Positions 1-11,854 of a stretch of 64,000 bases of DNA are shown here, piece by piece; within the stretch, counting starts at the first letter, position 1, and each line of letters begins with the position of its first letter. Origin of the DNA: Marinobacter changyiensis. Lineage in GTDB: Bacteria; Pseudomonadota; Gammaproteobacteria; Pseudomonadales; Oleiphilaceae. The notes beneath the pieces were generated by a model that saw nothing but the letters and a program-made list of their open reading frames with translations, was not told where the DNA came from and did not search any database. The stretch spans positions 431,824-495,823 of the forward strand of contig NZ_VZZZ01000002.1 of assembly GCF_009193265.1 (NCBI RefSeq). Direction: 5' to 3'. Both the position numbers and the translations under genes were made by a program.

Positions 1-3000
1 GCAGGACAGCGACGGCGATGGCGTTGGAGATAACAGCGATGCGTTTCCTGACGATCCCGCAGAGTCGTCAGATATGGATGGCGACGGTGTTGGTGACAAT
101 GCTGATGTAGATCGAGATGGGGATGGATTCCTGAATGAGAATGACGCCTTTCCGAATGACGCTACGGAATGGTTGGACAGTGACGGTGATGGTGTTGGAG
201 ACAACAGTGATGCATCGCCTTATGGACCGCCACCGGGCCTTGTAATGTGTTTGAATTCCGGTGGCGGTGCCTACACCTCAGCGGAAGGTGTTGATTTCCA
301 GGCTGACGCCTATTTCAGTGGTGGAAACATTGGCAATCAGAATCACGCCATAGCGGGCACCGAGGACGATCCTATCTACCGTAGCGAACGTTACGGCGCT
401 TTCAGTTATAACATGCCTGTTCCAGATGTTGGCACTTACCGGGTCGATCTGCATTTTGCAGAAATATACTACCAGGCAACCACAAATTCGGGTGGTCCAG
501 GCACGCGTGTTTTCCGGGTACAGGCTGAGAACAGCCTGTTGCTTGACAACTTCGACATACTGGCGCTTGTGCCAAGCAAAACTGCTTTGATTGAGACTCA
601 GACGATACCGGTAGCCGACGGGCAGCTGAATCTCGGCTTCAGTAGTATTGCTGAAAACCCAAAAATATCAGGTGTTTGCGTATACAAAGCGGACGGGGAT
701 ATGGACGGTGATGGGGTGCCAGACAGTCTGGATGCTTTCCCCAATGATCCTTCTGAATCGGCGGACACTGACGGTGACGGTGTTGGTGACAACGCTGACG
801 TTTTTCCCGCTGATCCCAACGAGGTTTCAGATCTGGATGGAGACGGTATTGGTGACAACAGCGATCCGGACAGGGATGGAGACGGCTATGAAAACAGTAA
901 CGATGCGTTTCCAAATGATTCGACAGAGTGGCTAGATACGGATGGTGACGGTGTAGGAAACAATGCCGACAGCGATTCCGATAACGATGGTTATTCAGAT
1001 TTGGAGGATGCGTTCCCGAATGATCCAGCGGAGTGGAGCGACCTTGACGCCGACGGGGTTGGTGATAACGCCGATGTTGACCGAGACGGTGATGGTGTAC
1101 TGAACGGAAATGATGCTTTTCCGGATGATGCAACGGAGTGGGCAGACAGCGATGGTGATGGCGTTGGAGATAATTCCGATGTTAGCCCGTACGGTCCGGA
1201 TCCAGGACTTGTTATGTGTCTGGATGCTGGTGGTCAAGGCTATGCCTCGGTAGAGGGTTTTACCTACCAACCCGACAGCTATTACAGCGGTGGCACTGCA
1301 GGGTTCAGGGGACATGATATCGCTGGTACTTCTGACGATATTGTTTACCAAACCGAGCGTTATGGGCAATTCAGTTATGCAATACCTGTTCCCGAGGTGG
1401 GTAGTTATCGGGTTGATCTGCACTACGCTGAAATCTATTACCAAGCAACAATCGCGGACGGTGGCGCTGGATCCAGGGTGTTTGATGTCACCGGTGAAGG
1501 AAATATTATCTTCGATAACTTCGATATCCTGGGGAATGTTCCAGGCAAAACTGCGCTCATAGCCAGCAAAGTCGTCCACGTCCAGGATGGATTACTCAAT
1601 CTAAGCTTTTTGCCTGTAGTAGAGAACCCAAAGGTTTCAGCCATCTGTCTTTATAGCAGCGAAGGAGATTTGGATGGCGATGGCGTTCTGGATAGCGCGG
1701 ACGCCTTCCCTTCAGACCCGGCAGAATCGGTGGACAGCGATGGTGACGGGATTGGGGACAACGCAGATGCATTTCCAAATGATGCGTCTGAGAGTAGCGA
1801 TCTGGATAACGACGGGATTGGTGATAACAGCGATCCGGACAGAGACGGAGATGGGTATGAGAACAGTAGCGATGCGTTTCCGGACGATCCAGCAGAGTGG
1901 GTAGACAGTGATGGTGATGGCATAGGCGATAATTCGGATGTGAATCCGAACGGTCCGGATCCGGCGTTAGTAATGTGCCTAAACTCCGGGGGGCAGGCTT
2001 ACTCCACGGTTGGGGGCGTTTTATTTGAACAAGATAGCTATTTCAGTGGCGGTAATATAGGGACTGCAAGCCACGAAATTGAAGGTACTGATAACGATAC
2101 GATATATCGTTCTGAACGCTACGGGTCGTTTGGTTATGAGATTCCTGTACCAAACACTGGTAGCTACAGGGTAGAGCTGCATTTTGCTGAAACCTACTTC
2201 CAGGCCACTTCCCCCTCCGGCGGGCCGGGCACCCGTGTATTTGATGTATACGCGGAGGACGCTCTGATAGTCGATAATTTTGACATCCTTGCACAGGTTC
2301 CAAGTAAGACAGCATTAGTCCACAACGCCATCATCGCGGTACAGGACGGTGCTCTCAACCTGTCATTTAGTCCTGTGGTCGAGAACCCGAAAGTGTCGGG
2401 GCTTTGCTTGTATGAAAGCGAAGGAGATCTGGACGGCGACGGTGTAATTGACAGCCAGGATGCGTTCCCAACTGATCCGACCGAGTCTTCTGACCTTGAC
2501 GGTGATGGTGTCGGAGATAACGCCGATGCGTTCCCCACAGACCCCTCAATGAGTTATGACCTTGACGGCGACGGTATTGGTGACAATGTCGACGCTGATC
2601 GTGACGGGGATGGTTATCCAAATGACAGTGATGCATTTCCGGATGACAGCAGTGAGTGGGTCGATACCGATGGAGATGGTATTGGAGATAACTCTGACCC
2701 TGATCCTACCACGCCAACTGAGCTACCTATCATGTGCGTGAATGCTGGTGGTGGTGAGTATAACGGTGCCTTAGGTGTCAAGTTCCTTGCCGATACGTAT
2801 TACTCTGGCGGGTCAGTTTTTGAGACCAATGCTGATATAAATCTGACCAACGATGATGAGATATACCAATCAGAGCGGAATCGAGGCTTCATTTATCAGG
2901 TACCGGTACCTGAAAATCGATTTTACCGGCTCGACCTGTATTTTGCAGAAATTTATTTTCAAGGTATATCTTCCAGTGGCGGGCCAGGCACCCGGGTATT

Positions 3001-6000
3001 TGATGTGCTTGCTGAAGGAGTAACCATCTTTGAAAATATTGATATCCTCGCGGAAGTTGCCAGTAACACTGCATTGATTAAAAGCCGCGTGGTCAGAGTG
3101 CAAGACGGTGTGTTGGACCTCTCTTTCAATGCTCACTCCGATTGGCCGAAATTGTCTGCGTTCTGTATCACACCCAGTGAAGGAGACAGTGACGGGGACG
3201 GTATTATCGACAGCCAGGACGCCTTTCCTGCGGATCCTGGCGAGTGGATTGATACTGACGGTGATGGAGTAGGTGATAATGCCGACGTCTTCCCGAATGA
3301 CCCCAGTGAAAGCAGCGATATAGATGGTGACGGTGTGGGTGACAATGCCGATCCGGACCGAGATAACGATGGCTATTCAGACGATATTGATGCTTTCCCG
3401 GCTGATCCGGCTGAGTGGCTTGATAGCGACGGTGATGGTTATGGAGACAATGCCGATGCTTATCCGAATGATCCGGGACAATGGTTCTATTCGGACCTGT
3501 TTAATGTCGTTTTCGTTGACTCTGATCTAACAGTAGATAATCTCGACCTTGCTCAAGCACTGATCGACAATCAAGAAAGTTATCCGAGCGTTATTGAGCA
3601 GCATGAGAGTATTAATTTAAGTGATGATCAGGAGCATGTTGAATTGTTCGGCAACAATTCGATGATGGCGTTTGAAGATAATTTTGCAGTAAGCGCGAAA
3701 CGTCAGGTTCATATCGAAGAAGCTGATTATTATACTTTCATTATCAGAAGTGATGACGGTGCAAAACTGACCATAGACGGGAAGACTGTCATTTACGACA
3801 ACAAGACTCACGGGCCAGCAAACAACCAGGGTGTAATATACCTGAATTCGGGTTTGCACAACCTGGAGTTGCTTTATTTCGATAACACCAAAGGCGCCAT
3901 GGTTGAGCTGGTAGCAGCTCGGGGAAATGGTGACGAATTTTATGCTGATCAAGCTCAATTTGCCCTGGTTACAGATCGTATAAACGCTGTTCTGACTCCG
4001 CCAGAGATATTCCCGCCACACATAGGTGGCCAGTGGAGTGATGTTGTCCAATGGCCTGAAATTCCGGTCTCGGTCGCCAACTTGCCGGATGGTCGTTTGT
4101 TAACGTGGTCAGGCGGTGACGCTACGCACTTCGACGGTGTTGGAACAGTCTCCAGTGTCTACGACCCCGCTACAGGCACTTTTGTCAATACTGACCATGA
4201 ATCTCATAACTTCTTCTGCTCGGGCATAGCCCTGCGTGAGGATGGTTCGGTATTCAATGCCGGTGGTAATCCTTCGACTACTCAAACCAATCAGTTTGAT
4301 ATTGAAACCATGACCTGGGAAACACTGAGCAATATGAATTTTCCCAGATGGTATCCCACCACGATGACGTTGCCGGATGATCGGGTATTTACAACCTTTG
4401 CACAGGGGGCGGGCGATACCTCGGAGGTGTACTCGAGCGATTCCGGACAGTGGCTTTTAACCAGTAATGCTTCAATGACAACCTTGCTGAACGAACAAAA
4501 TTCCACCAACTATGGTCAGGCTACGAATAATGGTGGTACCGACATGCAATGGTACGGGTTTATGCATGTTGCGCCAAATGGTCGTGTATTCCACTCTGGT
4601 CCGACCGAAACCATGCACTGGTTCGATACGGAAGGCCTGGGGGGCGTAGAGCCTGTCGGATCGCGGCTCGAAGGTGATCAGGCCAGGATGTTTGGTTCAG
4701 CCGTCATGTATGACGTCGGTAAGATTCTGATCACAGGCGGCAATGATCTTTCTACGCAGATACCATCCTCTGATCGTGCGATTACCGTCGATCTGAACGG
4801 AGCCGTGCCGGTTATTGAAGAAACAATACCGATGAACTACCGCCGCACCTTCCAAAATTCCGTAGTGCTACCTGATGGGCGCGTTATGGTAATTGGCGGA
4901 ACTACCGCCGCTAAACTGTTCAATGATGAAGGCACAATACTCCAACCGGAGATATGGGATCCGTCGACTGGAGAATGGATGACTGTCAGTAGTCACACGG
5001 TCCCTAGAAACTACCATTCGGTCGGTATCTTGATGAAGGATGGTCGGGTGTTTTCTGGTGGTGGTGGTGCTTGCGGCCTATGTGATGCGAACCATCAGGA
5101 TGCACAATTTTATTCGCCGTCTTATTTGTTCGCCAGTGATGGCAGTCCTGCTCAAAGGCCGGCGATTAACAGTGCTCCTACCATCGTAAATGCTGGCCAA
5201 TCGATACTTGTCAGTGCATCCGGTGGCATTTCAGAATTCAATATGATTCGTTTGCAGGGAACCACCCATTCGATCAATACGGATCAACGGTTTATACCAC
5301 TCGATTTTAGTATTGAAGAGGGCGGTTATCAGGTAAATATAAACCCAAATCCCAACGTCATGATTCCGGGATTCTATTGGATGTTTGCAATTGATGAAAA
5401 TGGGGTTCCGTCTGAGGGCTACTCTATACAAGTTGTCCGGGATCAGTTTGAGCTGGATTCCGACGGCGATGGATTTGTAGACAGCCAGGACGCTTTCCCG
5501 GGTGACCCGACGGAGTGGTTTGATAGTGACGATGATGGGGTAGGTGATAATGGCGACGTCTTCCCGAATGACCCGAGTGAAAGCAGCGATATAGATGGTG
5601 ACGGCGTGGGTGACAATGCCGATCCGGACCGGGACGGTGATGGCTATGTGAATGAGAATGACGCCTTCCCGAACGACGCTACTGAATGGCTGGACAGTGA
5701 TCAGGACGGGGTGGGTGATAATAGCGATGAGTACCCTGACGATCCAACCCGTTGGGGCAGCGGAGCTTCCGACTGGGCTATTCGTGAACCCGCTCTTGGT
5801 GCAGCACAGCCCCGCCATGAGAATGATTACATAGCGTTCAAAGAGCGCTTCTATCTGACAGGCGGTCGTGGTAGCCGGGGCGTCAACGAATATAACGCGT
5901 TGACGAACACCTGGGAGAATCACGGTGTTCCACGTGATGAAAATTTTGAAGAAATTCAACTTCACCATTATCAAAGTGTTGAGGTGGGAGGGCGCATATA

Positions 6001-8887
6001 CGTTGTTGGGGGGCTCGTGGGCGGATTCCCGAGCGAGCAGGGCGCGGCTGAAATATATAGCTATCACCCTGACAACCCATCGTCCTGGCATAAGGAGGCG
6101 TTGGTGCCCGAAGACCGTAGGCGTGGTTCGACAGCAGCGGTTAACTATAAAGGTAAGATCTACATAGTTGGTGGCAACACACAGGGGCACAATGCCGGCT
6201 GGGTGCCATGGTTTGATGTATATGATCCGAACGAAAAGACCTGGGCGTCATTGACAGATGCTCCGCATGCCCGAGACCACCATCGTGCAGAGATCATTAA
6301 TAACAAGCTCTATGTTGTTGGCGGGCGGCGATCCAGTGTTGACTTGGGTAACGCTATTGGAGATACAGAAAAAAATATTGACGTGTATGATTTTGAAACC
6401 GCATCTTGGAGCGTGCTTGGCAGCGAGCTACCAACACCCAGGGGCGGTATCGCGCTCATGAAGCATGGCTCGGAACTGATTATTGCTGCCGGGGAAAGTA
6501 GTCTCGGGGTTCACAATGAAGTAGAAGCGCTTGATATCACAAATGATACCTGGCGCAGTTTGCCGAACCTGAATGTTGGGCGTAACGCCCCTGGGGGCGT
6601 GCGGTATGGGAACGAACTTTTTGTTGTTGCAGGCAGGAACCCTTCAGGTCATGAGGTCGGAACTCAGGAGGTTATGACGCTGACGCCCCGAAATGTCCTG
6701 GCTGACATGGACAACGACGGCGTTGTCGACAGCGAAGATGCGTTTCCTGAAGATTCATCTGAGTGGATCGATACTGACGGCGATGGAATCGGAGACAATG
6801 CGGATCTTTATCCAAATGATCCGGGGAACCCGATAGATACCGATGGAGATGGCGTACCTGATAGCGAGGATGACTTCCCGAATGATCCGAGTGAGTGGGT
6901 TGACTCTGACCTGGATGGTGTCGGCGACAACAGCGATGCGTTCGTTACTGACCCTGCTGAGTGGACTGATACAGATGAAGACGGAGTGGGCGATAATGGA
7001 GATGTTTACCCAGATGATCCTTCTCGTTACACAGTAGCCGCTTCAAAAGTCCTCAACTCTACCAGCCTTGTCTTAGAGCCCGACACGGCAGGGGATCGGG
7101 TATGGGTGGTTAATCCTGACAATGACTCGGTCAGCCTTGTTGTGAATGGCACCCTCCAGGCCGAGATTTCAGTAGGAGACCAACCCAGTGCAATTGCGCT
7201 TGCGTCAGAATCCAATCAGGCTTGGGTGTCGAATAAAGGTGACTCCACTCTGTCCGTAATTGATCTGGATGGGCAGGTCAACCTAAAGACAGTTGACTTG
7301 CCCTCATATGCTCAGCCTCACGGCATTGTATTCCTGCCAGGATCTCAGCAATTACTGGTTGTTCTCGAGGCACGTCAAGAAATAATTAAACTGGATACCT
7401 CGACCGATCAAATAGTTAAAACGGTTGGAATTCCTGGACGACCCAGGCATCTGGCAGTCGATGCGCTCGGTGAAAAAGTTTATGTTTCAAGTTTTATTAC
7501 ACCGAGCATTCCGGGCGAAAGCACCAGTGCACCTGATGTGGCCAGTGCGGGCGGCGAAATCTATGTACTTGATGCTGGGACCTTGACGCAAGTCGATACA
7601 ATCATGTTGGGTTATAGCAGTAGAGGGGTATCGGAGCACGCAGGGCCCGGTATACCGAATTACCTGCAAGCGCCTGTTATGTCGCCGGATGGCACGATGG
7701 CAGTCGTTCCTTCAAAACAGGACAACATCCTTAGTGGAGCTCTGCGGGGTGGTCCGGGTATGACGTTCGACCAGACTGTCAGGTCGGTTTCTTCCATCAT
7801 CAATCTGATTGAAGGAACTGCAAACCCAGGCGCAAGGATCGATCACGACAACGCCAGCATTGCAAGTGCCGCTGTGTTTAGTGGTGATGGCCGGTATATC
7901 TTTGTCGCGCTAGAAACCAGCAGGGAAATCGCGGTTTACAACATCCAGAGTGGATTCCAACTGACCCGTCTGGCTACCGGTCTTGCTCCGCAGGGTGTTG
8001 CGCTCTCTCCGGATGGAGAAAGGCTTTACGTGCATAACTTTATGGACCGCAGCCTTTCTCACTATGAACTGAAGCCAATTCTTGCCTCGGGACAGCCTAC
8101 AGCAGATGATTTGGGAACGGTCGCGCTTGTCGGAAACGAATCATTGTCTCCTGAGATTCTGCTAGGTAAACAGTTATTCTACGACGCCGCCGATGACAGG
8201 CTTGCACGTGATAACTACCTGAGCTGTGCAACATGCCATAACGATGCTGGAGATGACGGTCGGGTTTGGGATATGACAGGCTTCGGAGAAGGCCTGAGAA
8301 GCACTCCTAGCCTGGTTGGCAAGGGGGTCGGGCATGGCCTTTTGCATTGGTCCGGCAACTTTGACGAAGTCCAGGATTTTGAGGCGCAGATCCGAAATCT
8401 CGCTGGTGGTACCGGGCTTATGGAAAATGCGGACTATATATGGGCTGAGACACCCCAAGGCCCTTCGAAAGCAACGTACAGTATTGAACTGGACGCTCTT
8501 GCTGCCTATGTACAATCACTGGTTAAACGGCCGGCATCTCCTGAAAGTGTCGGCAGCCTATCTCCGGTTGCGGCCGCCGGCCAAATGCTTTTCGAGGAAA
8601 AAGGATGTGTAGCATGCCATAGCGGAGCACAAGGCACAGATTCGGAAAGCGGCTTGTTGCATGACGTTGGAACGATAGAATTGTCGTCTGGTCAGCGCAA
8701 TGGGGATATCCTGAATGGTATTGATACACCTACACTGGGCATGCTGTGGAAAACGGCACCGTACCTTCACAATGGGTCTGCTTCAACAATAGCGGAGGCT
8801 ATTGAAGCACACGAAAACCTCAGTATCACTGCGACTGAAGCTGAACAAATTGAACGTTTCCTGCTTGAAATAGATAGTGGACAATAG
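1..8887 (+). CDS. Giant secreted multidomain protein: TSP3/malectin/PA14, copper-radical oxidase, kelch, YVTN propeller, di-heme peroxidase (5' partial)
   Basis: The reading frame is open from base 2, so the N-terminus and any signal peptide lie outside the window; residue numbers below count from the first in-window ATG at 74. Seen in order: TSP3-type calcium repeats (DxDxDGxGDN); four malectin-like domains near residues 55-205, 378-530, 632-783 and 885-1033, separated by more TSP3 repeats; a PA14-like domain (about 1140-1305); a galactose-oxidase-like domain (about 1315-1793); TSP3; a kelch propeller (about 1897-2210); TSP3; a YVTN propeller (about 2320-2675); a cytochrome c peroxidase-like domain with CATCH (2718) and CVACH (2845). 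The oxidase domain keeps the cofactor residues Cys1382, Tyr1427, Tyr1647, His1648 and His1732, spaced almost as in fungal galactose oxidase (Cys228, Tyr272, Tyr495, His496, His581). The tryptophan that stacks on the cofactor in galactose oxidase is not evident, so the substrate may differ. Such oxidases turn alcohols or aldehydes plus O2 into carbonyls or acids plus H2O2. Extracellular or cell-surface location is inferred. Confidence 0.88.
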   Translation, partial: QDSDGDGVGDNSDAFPDDPAESSDMDGDGVGDNADVDRDGDGFLNENDAFPNDATEWLDSDGDGVGDNSDASPYGPPPGLVMCLNSGGGAYTSAEGVDFQADAYFSGGNIGNQNHAIAGTEDDPIYRSERYGAFSYNMPVPDVGTYRVDLHFAEIYYQATTNSGGPGTRVFRVQAENSLLLDNFDILALVPSKTALIETQTIPVADGQLNLGFSSIAENPKISGVCVYKADGDMDGDGVPDSLDAFPNDPSESADTDGDGVGDNADVFPADPNEVSDLDGDGIGDNSDPDRDGDGYENSNDAFPNDSTEWLDTDGDGVGNNADSDSDNDGYSDLEDAFPNDPAEWSDLDADGVGDNADVDRDGDGVLNGNDAFPDDATEWADSDGDGVGDNSDVSPYGPDPGLVMCLDAGGQGYASVEGFTYQPDSYYSGGTAGFRGHDIAGTSDDIVYQTERYGQFSYAIPVPEVGSYRVDLHYAEIYYQATIADGGAGSRVFDVTGEGNIIFDNFDILGNVPGKTALIASKVVHVQDGLLNLSFLPVVENPKVSAICLYSSEGDLDGDGVLDSADAFPSDPAESVDSDGDGIGDNADAFPNDASESSDLDNDGIGDNSDPDRDGDGYENSSDAFPDDPAEWVDSDGDGIGDNSDVNPNGPDPALVMCLNSGGQAYSTVGGVLFEQDSYFSGGNIGTASHEIEGTDNDTIYRSERYGSFGYEIPVPNTGSYRVELHFAETYFQATSPSGGPGTRVFDVYAEDALIVDNFDILAQVPSKTALVHNAIIAVQDGALNLSFSPVVENPKVSGLCLYESEGDLDGDGVIDSQDAFPTDPTESSDLDGDGVGDNADAFPTDPSMSYDLDGDGIGDNVDADRDGDGYPNDSDAFPDDSSEWVDTDGDGIGDNSDPDPTTPTELPIMCVNAGGGEYNGALGVKFLADTYYSGGSVFETNADINLTNDDEIYQSERNRGFIYQVPVPENRFYRLDLYFAEIYFQGISSSGGPGTRVFDVLAEGVTIFENIDILAEVASNTALIKSRVVRVQDGVLDLSFNAHSDWPKLSAFCITPSEGDSDGDGIIDSQDAFPADPGEWIDTDGDGVGDNADVFPNDPSESSDIDGDGVGDNADPDRDNDGYSDDIDAFPADPAEWLDSDGDGYGDNADAYPNDPGQWFYSDLFNVVFVDSDLTVDNLDLAQALIDNQESYPSVIEQHESINLSDDQEHVELFGNNSMMAFEDNFAVSAKRQVHIEEADYYTFIIRSDDGAKLTIDGKTVIYDNKTHGPANNQGVIYLNSGLHNLELLYFDNTKGAMVELVAARGNGDEFYADQAQFALVTDRINAVLTPPEIFPPHIGGQWSDVVQWPEIPVSVANLPDGRLLTWSGGDATHFDGVGTVSSVYDPATGTFVNTDHESHNFFCSGIALREDGSVFNAGGNPSTTQTNQFDIETMTWETLSNMNFPRWYPTTMTLPDDRVFTTFAQGAGDTSEVYSSDSGQWLLTSNASMTTLLNEQNSTNYGQATNNGGTDMQWYGFMHVAPNGRVFHSGPTETMHWFDTEGLGGVEPVGSRLEGDQARMFGSAVMYDVGKILITGGNDLSTQIPSSDRAITVDLNGAVPVIEETIPMNYRRTFQNSVVLPDGRVMVIGGTTAAKLFNDEGTILQPEIWDPSTGEWMTVSSHTVPRNYHSVGILMKDGRVFSGGGGACGLCDANHQDAQFYSPSYLFASDGSPAQRPAINSAPTIVNAGQSILVSASGGISEFNMIRLQGTTHSINTDQRFIPLDFSIEEGGYQVNINPNPNVMIPGFYWMFAIDENGVPSEGYSIQVVRDQFELDSDGDGFVDSQDAFPGDPTEWFDSDDDGVGDNGDVFPNDPSESSDIDGDGVGDNADPDRDGDGYVNENDAFPNDATEWLDSDQDGVGDNSDEYPDDPTRWGSGASDWAIREPALGAAQPRHENDYIAFKERFYLTGGRGSRGVNEYNALTNTWENHGVPRDENFEEIQLHHYQSVEVGGRIYVVGGLVGGFPSEQGAAEIYSYHPDNPSSWHKEALVPEDRRRGSTAAVNYKGKIYIVGGNTQGHNAGWVPWFDVYDPNEKTWASLTDAPHARDHHRAEIINNKLYVVGGRRSSVDLGNAIGDTEKNIDVYDFETASWSVLGSELPTPRGGIALMKHGSELIIAAGESSLGVHNEVEALDITNDTWRSLPNLNVGRNAPGGVRYGNELFVVAGRNPSGHEVGTQEVMTLTPRNVLADMDNDGVVDSEDAFPEDSSEWIDTDGDGIGDNADLYPNDPGNPIDTDGDGVPDSEDDFPNDPSEWVDSDLDGVGDNSDAFVTDPAEWTDTDEDGVGDNGDVYPDDPSRYTVAASKVLNSTSLVLEPDTAGDRVWVVNPDNDSVSLVVNGTLQAEISVGDQPSAIALASESNQAWVSNKGDSTLSVIDLDGQVNLKTVDLPSYAQPHGIVFLPGSQQLLVVLEARQEIIKLDTSTDQIVKTVGIPGRPRHLAVDALGEKVYVSSFITPSIPGESTSAPDVASAGGEIYVLDAGTLTQVDTIMLGYSSRGVSEHAGPGIPNYLQAPVMSPDGTMAVVPSKQDNILSGALRGGPGMTFDQTVRSVSSIINLIEGTANPGARIDHDNASIASAAVFSGDGRYIFVALETSREIAVYNIQSGFQLTRLATGLAPQGVALSPDGERLYVHNFMDRSLSHYELKPILASGQPTADDLGTVALVGNESLSPEILLGKQLFYDAADDRLARDNYLSCATCHNDAGDDGRVWDMTGFGEGLRSTPSLVGKGVGHGLLHWSGNFDEVQDFEAQIRNLAGGTGLMENADYIWAETPQGPSKATYSIELDALAAYVQSLVKRPASPESVGSLSPVAAAGQMLFEEKGCVACHSGAQGTDSESGLLHDVGTIELSSGQRNGDILNGIDTPTLGMLWKTAPYLHNGSASTIAEAIEAHENLSITATEAEQIERFLLEIDSGQ
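690..1204 (+). repeat. TSP3-type repeat block between malectin-like domains 1 and 2
   Basis: Tandem units of roughly 36-39 nt or twice that length encode D-x-D-x-D-G-x-G-D-N-x-D followed by AFP-x-D-P. This is the longest in-window block. Similar blocks lie at 1-235, 1660-1965, 2425-2727, 3180-3490, 5450-5760 and 6705-7035. The family binds calcium through the acidic residues and stiffens extracellular proteins. Some blocks are close at DNA level: about 3285-3360 and 5556-5632 differ at only a few positions. Confidence 0.85.
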
Positions 8888-8958
8888 TTCGACATAGAGT
8901 TCAGAAGTACTTATATGAGCAATTGAAATTCAGGTTTTTACTGAGGTAGAGCGATTTG

Positions 8959-9393
8959 ATGACAATGCAAAGGAAGGTCATCGCAAATACTTGCGTGTGG
9001 CTGCTTGCATGCAGTTTTATATGGGTACCGAGTGCATCGGCCGGGGCCTGCGAGCCCGTTTGCAGAGCTGTATCGGAGTCAGGTTACTTTATCGTCGAGG
9101 TGCGTCCTGAAGCTGAAATGATTGCTCTGAACCAGTACCACTCCTGGATAGTGCGAATTACTGACAGCAACGGCATGCCCCTATCTGATGTTTATCTGCT
9201 TGTTGGAGGTGGCATGCTTGGTCATGGGCATGGATTGCCTACGCAGCCTCGTATTAGTGGGCGCCTCGGGGAAGGTCTGTATCGTATATCCGGTGTATTG
9301 TTTAATATGCATGGAAATTGGATGTTGCGGATTGGTGTGCGTGACGGCGATATTCAGGACGAAGCGAGAATCAACCTTGCGCTGGATTTTTGA
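8959..9393 (+). CDS. Small exported YtkA/FixH-like protein
   Basis: 144 residues with a signal peptide (hydrophobic stretch about 12-23, cleavage probably after Ala-Ser-Ala near 28) and then one beta-sandwich-like domain. The stretch GGGMLGHGHGLPTQP (83-97) followed by G-x-Y-x-x-x-G-V-x-F-N-M-x-G-x-W matches what I know of YtkA/FixH-like domains, some of which sit beside copper and cytochrome genes. ATG 8959 was preferred to the in-frame TTG just upstream because GAGG lies about 12 nt before it. It starts 71 nt after the giant oxidase gene and ends 13 nt before the di-heme protein, so one transcript is likely. His89, His91 and the nearby Met residues could bind a metal; copper delivery to the oxidase is an inference only. 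Confidence 0.75.
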   Translation: MTMQRKVIANTCVWLLACSFIWVPSASAGACEPVCRAVSESGYFIVEVRPEAEMIALNQYHSWIVRITDSNGMPLSDVYLLVGGGMLGHGHGLPTQPRISGRLGEGLYRISGVLFNMHGNWMLRIGVRDGDIQDEARINLALDF

Positions 9394-9406
9394 GTCTCCC
9401 TTACGA

Positions 9407-11310
<1,904 letters not shown>

Positions 11311-11854
11311 GGCGTTTACAGAGGGCTACCAGTTCCTGAATCCGGCGCTGTTCCGGGGTTAAGGTCTTGCCCGTCGGGATAATGCCCTCACGCTCATCCG
11401 TAAGCTGTTGAACCCAGCGCCTCAGAGCGCCTTCTCCCACGCCCAGCGACATACTTGCCTGGGCGATGGTGTAACCTTGATCCAGCACCAGACTGGCTGC
11501 TTCCCGCTTGAACTCGGGAGTAAAGGAACGTCGTTTTCCGGCCATCAGACACCTCGTTTATGGTGGTGATCTTACCACCTACGTTGGTGTCCGGAATCAA
11601 TGAACCACTACAGAAATTTAACCAAAATTTTGGAGCAATTTCGCATAAAAACACCGATTAAATGATATCGTATGCGATTGATAAACGGTTGGTGCTTACA
11701 TGTAGTTTTTATGCGTAGTATTTGCATGTAGCATCTTTGGTCGCATTTATATTTCTATAGGCCAGCGCAAGAGGTAAAGTAAGAAGGAGAAGATAGAGCA
11801 TTTGTTTGAGGGATCTGGAATTACCTTGCTGGATGATGTTATTTGGAGAGAGTA

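Noticed and set aside
1-3490. Regular short repeats that could look like a CRISPR array
   Set aside because: Periodicity comes from coding TSP3 units in one open frame; there are no identical repeats with unique spacers and no cas genes.
5231-6190. 319-codon minus-strand open frame inside the giant gene
   Set aside because: Antisense to TSP3 and kelch coding sequence; the valine/isoleucine repeats are the mirror of the Asp-rich repeats.
9188-9406. Longer N-terminus for the MauG-like protein
   Set aside because: It overlaps the YtkA-like gene out of frame and would bury the signal peptide.
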